Source: Tillus elongatus
Lineage: Eukaryota; Arthropoda; Insecta; Coleoptera; Cleridae
NCBI GenBank assembly: GCA_964006375.1
Contig: OZ023269.1
Span: 125,592,223 to 125,656,222, forward strand
DNA: 64,000 nt
Direction of reading: 5' to 3'
Below are positions 23,405 to 35,505 of this stretch, one piece after another (position 1 is the stretch's first letter; each line of letters begins with the position of its first letter). The position numbers and the translations under genes were made by a program. Under the pieces are notes generated by a model. The model did not search any database, was not told the DNA's origin, and worked only from the letters and a program-made list of their open reading frames with translations.

Positions 23405-23453
23405 ATATAAAAATTGAAACTGACCCCGGATATGGGTTCTAGGGGTCCTAGTC
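23402..23453 (-). repeat. Rep-A hairpin-side block, right half of split copy
   Basis: Minus-oriented ATTGAAACTGACCCCGGATA and GGGTTCTAGGGGTCCTAGT, broken off where a strong hairpin sequence begins. Confidence 0.75.
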
Positions 23454-23504
23454 CACGTGGGTGGGGGAGTGTATTGATATACAATGCAGTCCCCCATCCA
23501 CGTG
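23454..23504. repeat. Strong GC-rich hairpin
   Basis: Left arm CACGTGGGTGGGGGA pairs with right arm TCCCCCATCCACGTG (14 of 15). Inside is a second small hairpin, TGTAT/ATACA. It replaces the rest of the Rep-A end and is probably the terminus of an unrelated inserted element. Confidence 0.7.
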
Positions 23505-23680
23505 TTTAAAATAGTGAGGAAAATACCATTGATTTTAATACTGCAGTGAGCTGTAAAAACATCGTTCAAGACAAATGAAAGGTACGCCGGTCTAACCAAC
23601 GTTGTGATAGCATTATTTACGAGCATTACGACTGGGCTTGCAAAGACCACAGTATTCTGGAATTAAAGACTATAATACAT
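23505..23680. other. Unidentified sequence after hairpin
   Basis: No coding or repeat match seen between the GC-rich hairpin and the following Rep-A end. Confidence 0.35.
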
Positions 23681-23745
23681 TTTAGTGAATTTTCGTAGAA
23701 AAAATTCACTAATAGGGAGATCCTGACTTTTGAATTTTAAATCCA
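23681..23745 (+). repeat. Rep-A hairpin end, short
   Basis: Forward hairpin AGTGAATTTTCGTAG...AAAAATTCACTAATAG, then GATCCTGACTTTTGAATTTT, then divergence. Confidence 0.7.
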
Positions 23746-23765
23746 TCGACTGAAGTTGTTCGGAA

Positions 23766-24003
23766 ATATTAACGCACACCTAATCCGAATTCATTCCCCG
23801 TTGCTATTGATCTACTCATATTCTCTGAATATGTTAGAAGACGTGGTATCTACTTCATTCCAAGTCACTATTGACCGATTATTCATGAAATCAAATAAGT
23901 AAATTAAATCGATTGTCATCAAATATGTAGTGTATTAAGACTAAGGGAAAAACAAATAAAACATATTTAACTGTGCACATTTTGATTATATTTTAGGGTG
24001 TGC
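23766..24003 (+). repeat. Rep-E copy 1
   Basis: About 225 bp matching 61023-61245 in the same orientation, with shared blocks CTACTTCATTCCAAGTCACT, AATAAGTAAATTAAATCGAT and TGTGCACATTTTGATTATAT. The two copies diverge just after the sequence TTTTAGGGTG. Confidence 0.85.
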
Positions 24004-24390
24004 GGCGTACACCAAGCTCACTAGAAGAAATCGCCACTGCAACAGACACGATATCCATTGATATCTTTGTGTCGGATCCAAGGTTGCTCAGAAGGTTATT
24101 AGTCTCACAGTTATGGAGGACTGATTTGTATTTCTAATTATTTTTTACTCTTTATTTATTGTTCTAATTTTTTATCTTTTTCTGATTTAGTTACATTATG
24201 TTCTCTAGTTGTAAATTATGGTTTAAAATGCTTATTTTAAGTCGTAATTGTAAGGTTTACGTAGTTGTTTTTTTCTTTTGTTGATCATTTCGGTATTTCC
24301 TACCCAATAATTGGGCTTGTCCTGTTAGGCAGAGTAATGATAAATAAATAAATAAATGATAAATAAATAAATTAATTAATTAATAAATGC
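24004..24390 (+). mobile_element. LINE 3' UTR and tail
   Basis: No ORF. It ends in repeated AATAAATAAATAA units (24340-24390) after a TTGGGCTTGTCCTG block, the usual look of a Jockey/CR1-group 3' end. The 5' part of the element is absent. Confidence 0.55.
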
Positions 24391-25240
24391 TTCAGCTGAA
24401 AAAATGAAACTCTTACTTAAATCACCTTGTATGCATTAAAAATAATATAATATATGAAATTAACTAACTACATAAATCCGATACGTATGGGAAGATAAAA
24501 TTTAATGAAATTGCGCTTTGTGCTCGGGAAATAGGAAAAAGTTGACAAAGGAAATCTCAAACAGGGAACAAACAAAAGCTAGACGTGTTGTATCAGCCCA
24601 CTGATACCTCATTTAATCTGAAAATATGACAGTCTGCTTCCGTTAATAGAGTCCGGATAGCTGATCAGATACAAGAGATAGGGCGTCTAGACACTAGACT
24701 CTGTGGCCACATTTAGAGATTTAAGATGTTCTTCGGGAACACAAAATGAAAATATTTAGCCGACTATATTTCAGAAAGAGAAAGATAACAAAAATATATG
24801 TATCACCCTAGCATCACACAAAAACTCGGTCGTCCGTAAATTAAAAATATAAAGGGAGGCGAAATCCAGGATGAAAAATGCTGAAAACGGTATTCATATT
24901 TTGTGGCGTATTTTGTACGATAGGCCCACGAAGTCTCGGCAAGTCCACTAGGCTGGTAAACAGTAAAACCAATAACTTCTCGTCGCGTCGCGTGGCTTGC
25001 CTCCTTGCCTTTCTATCTGATACACAACAACAAATAGGAAGGAAGAAATTTTATAAGATTCGAGTGTGCCACAACATATTCCAGAACTTTATGACCTCCG
25101 GTTCGAGTGTTACATTTCTAATATACCTAAACAATTAGGTAGGTGCTGAAATTATCTTCATTTCTTTCAGAACTTTTTCTTTTCTTTAATACATTTTATG
25201 TCTATCAGATATACAGAAAATTATTATATACTTAACAAAA
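24391..25240. other. No gene or named repeat recognised
   Basis: Short frames only. The 86-codon frame at 24878-25138 has no recognisable motif or codon pattern and I do not call it a gene. Confidence 0.45.
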
Positions 25241-25307
25241 TCTGCACGCAGCAAGTGCGTTATGGTAGTGAATTTTCATAAAAATGTTTTTAATGGAAAA
25301 CATGTCT
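25241..25307 (+). mobile_element. Rep-B fragment cut by Rep-A
   Basis: Starts CACGCAGCAAGTGCGTTATG and stops at CATGTCTTTT, where a forward Rep-A hairpin begins. Confidence 0.65.
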
Positions 25308-25870
<563 letters not shown>

Positions 25871-25919
25871 TTTATCGTTTAATGGTATATAATTTTTGTT
25901 GAATTTTCGTAAAAAATCA

Positions 25920-26130
25920 ATAAAGCTCAATATATCTGTTATTATACAATATATGAAAAAAAAGTATATATTAATGTTAGGGTGTCTTGAGCTACATTAA
26001 AAAAAAAATCTACAATTACAGGGTGGCCCATAAGTCGTTGGTGATACAAATTTTCTTTTTTTTTTAATCAAACACGCCTTATGTTATTGCATTTTCCATC
26101 GAAATATAATGCATGTTTGTGAGAAAAGAA
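25920..26130 (+). repeat. Rep-D module, partial
   Basis: Contains GGGTGGCCCATAAGTCGTTG and TCGAAATATAATGCATGTTT, leading into Rep-B. Confidence 0.6.
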
Positions 26131-26448
26131 ATTCTGGACGCAGTAAGTGCGTTATGGTATCGAATTTTGATCAAATGCTTTATATTTGAATAGCTCAATT
26201 TGCTATTAACCTGTAAGGTTGACCAAGGAACGAGTTTTTTCGGTAACACTTTACGTTTACTTTCGGAAATTTTTGTACATTTTCAGACAATAAAGTTATT
26301 TTGATGAAACATGGCATATTGTTTTTACTATATAGGTTATACTGGTAACCAAATTTGATGCCTGCGTTCTTAAAAAAATACACACATATTTTCTATTAAA
26401 AAATATTTTTATGAAAATTCACTACCATAACGCACTTGCTGCGTCCTG
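26131..26448 (-). mobile_element. Rep-B copy, inverted
   Basis: Starts CTGGACGCAGTAAGTGCGTT and ends CCATAACGCACTTGCTGCGT. More diverged than the others. Confidence 0.7.
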
Positions 26449-28080
26449 AATTTTTTTTTAATGAAAGCAGGCATCAAATTTGCCTAAATACTTTTTGCAC
26501 AAAATTTTGCTGAAATAATACATAACATTCAAATTATATACCTAATCTGTAAATAAAATTGAAAATAAAATCATTTATTTGCACGAAAAAATATGGGAGC
26601 AGTAAAAATAAATTTAAATAGTGAATTTTCATTAAAATGTTTTTAATGGCAAATATGTATTTTTCAATTAAAGCAGACAGCAAATTTGATTAAACATTTT
26701 AACAAAACATTTTGCTAAAAGATTACATAAAATTCAAATTATATACCTAATCTGTAAATAAAATTGAAAATAAAATCATTTATTTGCACGAAAATCCATT
26801 AAAACCTTATTTTCGACGAATTTCGTTTAAAAAATGTTCCATCAATTGAATAATTTTTCATAAAAAGAATTTCACCAAATATTTCTTCAAAGAAAATCCA
26901 TTTGTACAAGAAAATGCGCAAATAAAAATAAATTAACTAAATTATAAAAAAAACTGGTCCGATTTTCTTCGCCAAAGAACCACTTCAAGTTATTTACCCA
27001 CCTACCGAAATATAATTTTCCACAAAAACTTTTTCGACGACATTAATTTTATGAAAATTTATAATCAAATTTTCAAAAAAATCCCGACATTTTTTTTTTA
27101 AATTAATTTATTAAACATTTATTTTTAGTTACCAAAATGTCACAAAAACAACTTACAAAAAATGATTTCTACGAAGCCTCGAAAAAATTCTGCAAAACCT
27201 GGCTAAATAACTTTTACACAAAATTTTGCTAAAAGAATACATAAAATTCATTACTTTTTTTACAGTGTTACCAACTAAGGGCAGCAACAGCTGCTATTGA
27301 ACTTGAATTAAAAGTCTCAAAAGTACTTATCTTTTATTTTCAGCAGAAGCAAAAAGTCGCAAAAAAATATTGAAATTACACAATCTGATCAGGTAACGTT
27401 AAAATTGGATCAAAGACGAAAAAAAGTAAAAAAAATATTGAAAGAGAAATTCAGACAGCGTGAAATTTGAACCGGCGTCCCTTCGCTCATCAGCCATGCA
27501 TCTGACAATTACACCATTGTAACCCTTGTATCATACTCTGCAATGAAAGGTAGATAACTGATAATGGTCTCAAGTTATTTATTTGTAATATGTAAGGCCT
27601 TTAGAGGCAGAATTTGCAACTATTTTAACAAATTAGAAGTGTAGCATAAATCTAAAACATTCTAATATACATTTTATGCAATATTTCCAATATATAAAAC
27701 CACGATACGTTTCAAATATCCAGTGTGACATTTACAGGAGAAAAATTATAAAATTTTCAAAGTAATCTTTCTGGTACTTCTTGAACTTTTTGCGCCATGA
27801 GAAGATAAAACGCTGCCTGCAATAGATTTTACATAGAATATTTTGGTATTGCGTCTCTGACTTTTAGTGGCACTAAAAATTTGCTTTATTAAGTGACTAT
27901 AACTTTTGTTCTGCCAACTTGGATACCTAAATTTTGGTGCAGGCTGTGGTTTTTATAATATAAACTAGCTTACCAAATTTGGCTGCCATAGGTTTGTTAC
28001 TTCCGGAGATATGAATTTGAAAACCTAACATTTTCCCGGGAAAACTAGTTCGATTTTCCTGGCTAACGAACCTATCCAAG
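26449..28080 (+). repeat. Rep-C module with tRNA-like segment
   Basis: AT-rich non-coding repeat sharing CACGAAAATCCATTAAAAC, TTTTCGACGAATTTCG and a CTGGTCCGATTTTC block with copies near 35.5, 48.9 and 51.5 kb. At 27452-27530 (minus strand) a tRNA-like piece has the B-box-like GCCGGTTCAAATTT. A Rep-A-like block (GGCTAACGAACCTATCC) ends the module near 28080. Confidence 0.6.
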
Positions 28081-28082
28081 GT

Positions 28083-28610
28083 ACAGATTCAGTCTGACCT
28101 CATTTCAAGCATGGGCTCCTTTACTATCTCCCGAATCTTGCAGTAGCCCCTGCATCCCCGGTTGGCCTTCAGTTTGTCATTACAGGCTAGCCTGTGTAGT
28201 GATAGCACGGCCTCTACCATGATAACTAAGTGTAGGGGGGCAGATCATAAACACCTCCATGGCGGCTGTTAGAGTTGAGGTCATGGCCTCTGTGATGCCT
28301 AGGCAAGCCAACCTTTGAAGCTTACCCAGTTTTTGTTTGGTACTGGATTTAACCACCAGACCAGTGCCGTGTATGTTAACGATGGTCTTACCACCCTTGT
28401 GTACAGGCAATGGGCCATACTAGGTCTCAGTCCCCACGTTTTTCCACATAGCCGCCTGGTGACAGTTAGGGTCATGACTGCCTTGCACATTCTTTCTTCA
28501 ACGTGGCCATTCCAGGTTAACTTGGAGTCCAGTACTACCACAAGATATTTTACCTCCCTGGCTATATGAATGTCACTACCATATAGAGTTAGAGTTCTGT
28601 GGCCCTCCCA
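28083..28610 (-). pseudogene. LINE RT C-terminal fragment (R1/LOA/I-like)
   Basis: The minus-strand translation shows GSDIHIAREVKYLVVVLDSK and LTWNGHVEER, then RRLCGKTWGLRPSMAHCLYT and RPSLTYTALVWW. After a frame break comes KLQRLACLGITEAM with TAAMEVF. This is the thumb and connection region that precedes RNase H in R1/LOA/I-type LINEs. The catalytic palm is absent and several stops and shifts are present. At its 5' side the sequence folds back on itself (see 28531-28675). Confidence 0.75.
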
Positions 28611-28675
28611 CTTTCTGACTCTATATGGTAGTAACATTCCTATCGCCAGGGAGGTAAAATATCTTGGGGTAGTAC
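28531..28675. repeat. Inverted duplication within LINE fragment
   Basis: Plus-strand 28531-28592 (GTACTACCACAAGATATTTT...) reappears inverted at 28614-28675 (...AAAATATCTTGGGGTAGTAC), with a spacer of about 21 bp. Such foldbacks arise by template switching or twin priming during LINE insertion. Confidence 0.8.
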
Positions 28676-28690
28676 AATGACGGATTACAA

Positions 28691-29548
28691 TAAAAATTAA
28701 TAAATGTAATGTATTTTCGCTCACTTACCAGAATGATCAAATTTTATAATGTATTTTCTTATTTATTTGTTTTTCAATACCCCATAACTCTTGGCTAACT
28801 CTCAATCAAACTTTATTATTAATACAAATTCTGTTATTTAACTGATATGTTTTAAATCCTCCTGTATAAGGCACTAAATTTTCCGCCAAGGCGACTGCCT
28901 TTAAATCTTATATCTACTCTATATTTGCCCTCAAGAAATGTTGAGAAATAAACATTTGAGAACAACATTAAGCATCCATTAAGCGATTGCAATTTTTGGT
29001 CGACTTGGCCATTGAGATAGCGAAATAATTAAGATAAAATAAGGATGATGCAATTTAGGGTAACCTTCATAGATAGTATCGCCGTCTTTTGTTTGTTCTA
29101 ACTTTTGATTAAGTTTTGCATTGCTGTTGTGATGAGTCTCGAAATCGTAATTATTTCCAGCGTATATTGCGATCTCCCATTCAAATGGGGATAACAGTTT
29201 GGAGCTTATACTTTCCACCGACTTGTAATTGTAATCCTCGTTTCGAAAAATGCAGTTACCATAGCAACGAGGATTTTCTACGTACCAGAAATACGAAATA
29301 TATATAACCCTCCGAAACATTTGGATTGTATATGTAAGTTGTATATGTAAACAAAACTAATAAGAATTAATGGAAGATAATTATGAAATATTAAAAGGTA
29401 TGTTCATGTATATTCTGTAATACAGACGCCCAATTTATTATATAAAATAAACTATCACAAACATTTATTAGATTATATGACCAGTGTCGTTGCTAGGAAT
29501 ACATATGAATCATTATTACTGTCGCTAATTTATAATCTAGCATAATGT
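28691..29548. other. No recognised gene; orphan 113-codon frame
   Basis: The minus-strand frame 29320-28979 has a less AT-rich composition than its surroundings and includes PFEWEIAIYAGNNYDFE and KLEQTKDGDTIYEGYPKLHH. I recognise no family. It could be a repeat-derived fragment. The rest is featureless. Confidence 0.35.
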
Positions 29549-29669
29549 TTTAGTGAATTTTCTTTTAAAAATTCACTAATGAGGAGATCCCGACTTTGGA
29601 ATTTGAAAAAGAATTCTTGAAATGAGCACAAACTAGGCCCCCTAGAACACAGATCCGGGGTCACTTTCA

Positions 29670-29743
<74 letters not shown>

Positions 29744-30400
29744 TGTTAAGTTTGTTAGCCAGGAAAATCGGCCCAAGTTTTCCCGGAAAATGTTGTGTTT
29801 TGTTTCGAAAAAAAAAATTATATCTCCGAAAACAACAAAGCAAGGACGACTAAATTTCGTTCGCTGGTTTCTGTCATAAAGAGTATCTCACGTACCAGAA
29901 TTTAGATTTCTATGTTAAAAGACAAAAAAGTTAGAGGTAAATTAATTTTTAATTAATTAAATCTAATGAAAGAAAGTTAACACGCCAAAATTGATAATTA
30001 TGGTGGGAGTACGAACGTGAATGAAAAATACGACACGAAGCGACTAACACGCACCTAGATTTGTATCTAAGTCGTTATTTTCTTTCATTTTGTTAAAATA
30101 TGAGCAAAAAATGTATTGTAAATAAAAATTGTTTGGTGTAAATAGAAAAGACGTTAGACAATTAACATACTACGGGATATACCTGCTAGTCTGTCAAGTC
30201 GGTCGTGGCCGAGTCGGTTAGGCGTTTTACATCCGATAGTCGAGTCCTATATCACGAGTTCTTATCCTAGTTAGTTACGTCGGTTTTTATCAATTTATCT
30301 AGTCTCATTTCACTTTACCGTTATCTGATTAGATTGTTGTTACTCTGATGAATTTTGTAGCGAGTTTTTGTATAAAAAATAATTTAATAAAGAGGAGATG
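29549..30400 (+). repeat. Rep-A copy with tRNA-like module
   Basis: Forward hairpin end, TA tract, then the long arm (GGCCCAAGTTTTCCCGG). A tRNA-like segment at 30199-30277 follows, with A-box-like TGGCCGAGTCGGTTAGGCG, the signature of Ser/Leu-type tRNAs, and B-box-like CGAGTTCTTATCC. After it come the ATCTAGTCTCATTTCACTTT block and GCGAGTTTTTG. The best-preserved tRNA-like head of the family. Confidence 0.75.
29673..29740. repeat. (TA)n microsatellite inside Rep-A
   Basis: TA tract. Here the sequence after it lacks the usual ~70 bp ATCACACCGATAACTC block and resumes at GTTAGCCAGGAAAATCGG. Confidence 0.95.
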
Positions 30401-30524
30401 AAAACTTTTAAGACTTAACTCAATTCAAATAGCATATCTGGTTGGTTGTTCTTGCCCTAACTTATTGAAACCGTTCCATATTTAATACAGACGTAGACTT
30501 TTCCCGTGGCTTCACAAGGGCTTG

Positions 30525-30646
30525 TTTTAGGGAATTTTCTTTTAAAAAATCACTAGTAAGGAAATCCCGACTTTTGAATTTAGAAAATATTTCTTTAAAT
30601 GAGCGCGAACTAGGCCCCCTATAACCCACATCAAGGGTCAGGTTCA

Positions 30647-30733
<87 letters not shown>

Positions 30734-30985
30734 ACTCAAAAGATAATGGGCCCATTTTAATCAAATCTGCCAAGTGCCTTTCTCTTATAAGTGGGTTGAA
30801 TAAGTTTGTTAGCCAGGAAAATTGACCTAGGTTTTCCCGGAAAATTTTGTGTTTTCTTTCGGGAAAAATGTATATCTCCAGAAATAACAAAGTAGGGGCA
30901 ACCAGATTTGATACGCTTGTTTGTATTATAAAGGGTGAACCATTTACTAAAATTTTGGTTTGTAAGTAAAAATCTTACTGCACGT
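30525..30985 (+). repeat. Rep-A copy, truncated long arm
   Basis: Forward hairpin end (TTTTAGGGAATTTTC, GCGAACTAGGCCCCCTATAA), TA tract, then the arm to about 30985, where env-like sequence starts. Confidence 0.75.
30651..30730. repeat. (TA)n microsatellite inside Rep-A
   Basis: Pure TA tract at the standard Rep-A position. Confidence 0.95.
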
Positions 30986-30987
30986 AC

Positions 30988-31604
30988 ATGACAACACACT
31001 TACGCAAGGACTATGAAAAGATAAAACAATACTATACAGAGACGGTAAAATTATTGACGAACGACTATCAATGGGAATATCATACTTTCATATTAACTTT
31101 TAATTTTACTATAAGTAACATAGATGATATATTTTACAGGATTTTTCCATATATAAATATCGACAATAATAGAAAAATACGTGGTAGGATAAACAGATTG
31201 GGTTCAATATTTAAATCAATTACAGGTACTTTCCATTCCCAAGACAGCGAAGGTATATATCAGGCGTTAGAAGTATTACCGAAAGATCAAAACAAAGTTC
31301 ACGGGCTAATGAATTCACAAACTATCTTAATGCTTGAAGCCATATCGGAATTCAATCAAACGTGCATAAAATTGAGTCATAATCAGGACACAATAGCAAA
31401 AAGAATAAATGAACTAGAAGGTGCAATTGATTGCCTCAGGAGCGAACAATTGACACATTATCACAGGATAAAGCACTTAGAATTGTTGACACAGATAGGG
31501 TATTTGCTAAGTAATGCTCAGGAGATAGTTTTAACAAAAAATGCGATCACCTTTTCAAAATTAGGAATACTTCACACATCTATATTAATCTATATTGATT
31601 CACT
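30988..31604 (+). pseudogene. Env/F-type glycoprotein fragment (errantivirus-like)
   Basis: An open frame of about 205 codons, before it runs into LINE-B sequence, resembles the fusion-protein type envelope shared by insect errantiviruses (gypsy group) and baculovirus F proteins. Visible features are a basic RKIRGR cleavage-like site (residues 62-67), a following hydrophobic LGSIFKSITG stretch where the fusion peptide lies in that family, and a downstream helical region ending in NELEGAI. The signal peptide, C-terminal ectodomain and transmembrane anchor are missing. No LTR, gag or pol is nearby. It is an endogenous remnant, truncated at both ends, joined to Rep-A on the left and LINE-B on the right. 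Confidence 0.65.
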
Positions 31605-33810
31605 GCTGCAACTAAATTCATCTGTTGCATTTACCGGCCACCTTCTGACAACAACTTTATCCAGCTCTTTGACTACCTTTCTGAATAAACCGACCATCTG
31701 ATTACTGAATATCCTTCCTCCGAGGTCACTGTTCTTGGTGACTTCAATGTCCATAAGAAGGAATGGCTAGGATCTTCAAAAATCGATCCAGAAGGGAGAG
31801 CAGCGGAGGCCTTTGCAGTCAGCAATTCTATGGCCAATATGGTTCAGCAACCTACTTACTTTCCTCGCATTCCAACACACAGCTCAAATCCCTTGGATCT
31901 CCTTCTTACTACAAAACCTGAATGCTATAACATACCAGTCACCGCCCCCCTTGGTCGCTCAGACCACGACATGGTCACTGCTTCCTACGCAATGCAACCC
32001 GAGGTCACAGTGATCACACACACGTATCGTTTGGCACTACAACTCCGCGAGCTGGGACGAAATGCGGGATTACTTTTCCTCATTTCCACGGGGGTCTGTC
32101 TGCTTCTCTCATCCTGACCCCTCTGATATCTCACAAAACGCCACTGAAATTATCCAAGCTGGCATGGAATTATTTATTCCACGCACACAGAAAACCTCTT
32201 CAGCCACTCAAAAGCCCTGGTTCTCTAAATCCTGTGACAATGCCAGACTTGAAAAAGTCGAAGCTCACAAAACGCTTCTACACAATCCCAATCAAGAAAA
32301 TCGTCAAGCATTTAACGACGCAAGAAATCGCTATGTCCGCATTCTTTCTGAGGCAAAAAACTCGTTTAATAACCATCAAAAACGAAGTCCTCTTAAGCTC
32401 AAACGGCAGCAAACCCCTCTGGACTCTTGCTAAATCTATTGGGAATAATTTCTGCAAGAGTACGTTCCGACCTCTTGTCCCAGGGGATGAAATTGTTTTT
32501 ACGGCCCTGGGCAAGGCTGAACTTATTGCCTCGTTGTTAGCCGGCAATTATACTTTCAACCCACCTCCAAATGTTCAACCACCAACAGTCCCCAATGTCG
32601 CGCATAAAATGACGGATGTCATTTTCAAAACTAAAAAGGTACGAAAGATGCCCTTTTCTCCTGATACCAGGAAAGCCTCTGGCCTTTACGAGATTACAGC
32701 AATTGTTCTCAAAAAATGCGCACCAGAACTTGCTCCTGTCCTGACTTGTCTGTTTCAGACATCTCACAATAGGGGCATATTCCCTAGTAACTGGAAAACT
32801 GCTCTAGTACAACCCGTCCCTAAGAAAGGATCCAAAGCGCTTCCTAGCAACTACAGGCCTATTTATCTTCTAAAGTGATAGAAAAGTATATAAACACCGA
32901 ATTGCTAAAATTTCTTGAAAAACACAGTCTAATCCACGACAGACAGTATGGATTCCGTCAGCGCAGATCAACTGCCGACCTCATTTCCTTTGTCACCCAT
33001 TCTTGGAACAAGTCTATGGAACTACACGGTGAATCCCAGATTGTCGCTCTAGACATATCCAAAGCATTCGATCAGGTCTGGCACGCAGCGCTGCTTAATA
33101 AACTTCCAGCCTATGGACCATCACCAAAACTCTTTACCTGGACAGTAAATATCCTCTCAAACCGCAGCATTTCTGTGGTCGTGGATGGCCATAACTCTAA
33201 ATTGTATCGAATTAATGCAGGAGTTCCTCAAGGTTCAGATTTAGCCCCTACTTTGTTTCTTCTCCACATCAATGACCTTCTCTCTAGCACATTTAACCCA
33301 GTTCACAGTTACGCGGACGACAGCACCCTCCACTCAAATATACAATATTCTAAGCTTGTCTCTTTAGCCCAATTGGATGAGGATCGCAGACTCATGGAGG
33401 GTTCTGTCTCCGTGGATCTCCAAAAAATATTAGATTGGGGAAGCAGAAATCTTGTACAATTCAACTCCACCAAATCTCAGTCTTGCTTTCTATTTAATAA
33501 GTGATACACCAGCCCTAGACCCATTACAATGAACAACCCAGTTATTCAAAGCAATGAGTCCTTTTCACTTGTTGGCATTTCTCTGGATCGAAATCTCAAT
33601 TGGCACCAACATGTCACATCAATTGTAGAACCTGCTGCTAAGAAATTAGCTTTCCTCTTTCGGGCTCGCAAATACTTTTCACCAACAAATTTATATACCT
33701 TATATACTTCACAAATAAGGCCAAACCTCGAATACTGCTCCCACATCTGGGGTGCTGATGCCGCTTCTACACTCGCCATCCTGGACTCCATTCAGAAGAG
33801 AGATATACGT
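31605..33810 (+). pseudogene. LINE-B ORF2, 5'-truncated and frameshifted
   Basis: Contains the second half of the APE-type endonuclease (VLGDFNVHKKEWLG near 31735, SNPLDLLLTTKP, PLGRSDHDMV near 31950). A linker and the RT follow: KASGLYEITAIVLKK, LPSNYRPIYLL near 32850, YGFRQRRSTADLISF, LDISKAFDQVWHAALL, NAGVPQGSDLAPTLFLLHIN and SYADDSTLHS (YADD near 33310). The thumb reads GISLDRNLNWHQHV, then RPNLEYCSHIWGADAAS. The reading frame shifts at least three times, and a TGA lies at 33502-33504. Homology stops at about 33810, before the normal C-terminal end. Fused at 31604 to the env fragment. Confidence 0.85.
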
Positions 33811-34682
33811 CTCATTGGTCACCCAAAGGCTGCCATTGACCGGATTGGAGAGGGTGTGGGGTTGTCCAGGGCCATTTTAAAACTCCCAGCACATTATTGG
33901 GGCGAACCAAAGCTGCCCAGACAATTGCAGGAACTGTAGGGACCCCTGCTTGGCCTGATGTTGAGGATTCGCCTAAGGTGTCTACGGACCCTTCAAGTTT
34001 TTCTTTCCAGATGGTGATTGCCTAATTCATGGCGTAAAAGGTGTACGTTAGGCTTAAGTTCTTACCAAGTAAACAACGACCCCAGAGAACGACCCCACAA
34101 AACGGAATGGCTGTAACAATTGAGGTGTATAAGTTTTTGTCGAGTTCGTAATCATTCACATGTGGCGACCTGTAGAGTGTTCAGGTTAAATACAAAACTT
34201 ATTTTCATGTTATTTAAAAGAAAACTAATTAATTGTTAATATTGAATCATACGAGAACAATTCCACAAGCCACCATGAAAACAGTATAGCGATTATGTAT
34301 TGAAACAAAGCAATTGGTAAAAGCAAATTCATTATCAATCAAGCGAGCGTTACATCTTTATCTGACCTGATAACGGCGTGCTACCTTCTTGGTGCTTATC
34401 TAGATGTTATCAACATATTACTATTTATTTAAAAGCTTATTAAGAAGAGAGCGTTTCAAGTCGTTGCATGAGTTTATAAAGATTTGCTTATCTGAAAAAT
34501 GAATTTGAACTACCAAGTGTCAATTATTCCTACGAAAGCAGGACCGGTATCAGAGAATGTGTGTGTCTCTATGGGCAGATATCTGCACAAGTTGCAAAGA
34601 AGCAACTCTCACTGACTAACAAAACGGTGCGATCATTGACTATGATCCTGGTAATTTACGTTGATGATTATGACGTCAGCTA
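33811..34682. other. No gene recognised
   Basis: 33811-33950 is GC-richer and open in two frames but I recognise no family. The remainder is AT-rich and featureless. Confidence 0.4.
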
Positions 34683-34812
34683 TCACGAGAGCTTACAGCC
34701 TAAATACTATCGTACCGTGGGTGTCGACAAGGAGGAAAGAGGCAACTTGTTAATTCTGGACTTGAGGGTTTGGAGGTTCGGAGGAGAAGGAAAAACATGT
34801 GCCGGCAAGGAA
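34683..34812 (-). mobile_element. LINE-B 3'-terminal fragment
   Basis: Matches the 3' coding end of LINE-B in reverse (GAGAGCTTACAGCCTAAATA, GACAAGGAGGAAAGAGGC). On the minus strand it encodes part of the NSLPAHVF..NLQTFKSRINK tail. Confidence 0.75.
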
Positions 34813-35505
34813 TTTATGAACCATACAGTATGGGAAAGGTTGCACAACGTGTAACATGTTGCAGGCTGCGATGATGAATTGGAATTTGATGCGATGCCTA
34901 GTTATATGCATCAGTGAGTTCTAGCTAATCGACACGTTTATGTTTACAGCTTCGGATGCAAAATTTGCCATTCTCATTAACCTGCTTATCAGCTAGTGAG
35001 ATAAAACTAATTTTAGTTGCAATAAATAATGCACTATTGTAATAACTTGCAGATTTGCAAAAACCTCCTTGTGATGCTTATAATTTACCATAATTGTAGA
35101 AGTAAATAAAAGTGTGTTGAAGTTTTCCTGGGTAAGCTGTCACGGACAGATCTTGATAAAGAGTCTATGTGGTGGACTGAGAAGTATTAGTGGACATGCA
35201 TATTTGTATGTGATGTGTGAATCATATTTTCATTGTAGCAGAAACAAGTAGGTCATTTGTTTCACTTGAACACTCTCTGTAACTCCATTATCCAGTTTGA
35301 AGTACAAATTATGACAATGTCTGGTAATGACAGAATAAGTTATTTTATTTTTGAGGAAAATACCACAATCGGGGATGATAAATCATAATTAAAAGAACTT
35401 TTTCAACTGATTGCGTAATGCTATAAGTGAGTTCACGAAAATTCAGATGCATTGCTTATGCTTACTGCTATTTTTTTATAACGCTGTTTTATTATTAAAT
35501 GAAGA
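34813..35505. other. No gene or named repeat recognised
   Basis: AT-rich with short frames only. Confidence 0.45.

Noticed and set aside
29129..29165. GATGAGTCTCGAAATC, hammerhead-like on the plus strand
   Set aside because: The first core base is wrong (GTGATGA) and there is no room for a stem II helix between the boxes.
28979..29320. 113-codon minus-strand frame as a host exon
   Set aside because: No recognisable domain, no convincing splice context, and surrounded by repeats; left as an orphan frame.
30199..30277. Possible tRNA-Leu/Ser gene
   Set aside because: A- and B-box-like words are present, but no consistent acceptor or anticodon stem; it recurs in decayed form in other Rep-A arms.
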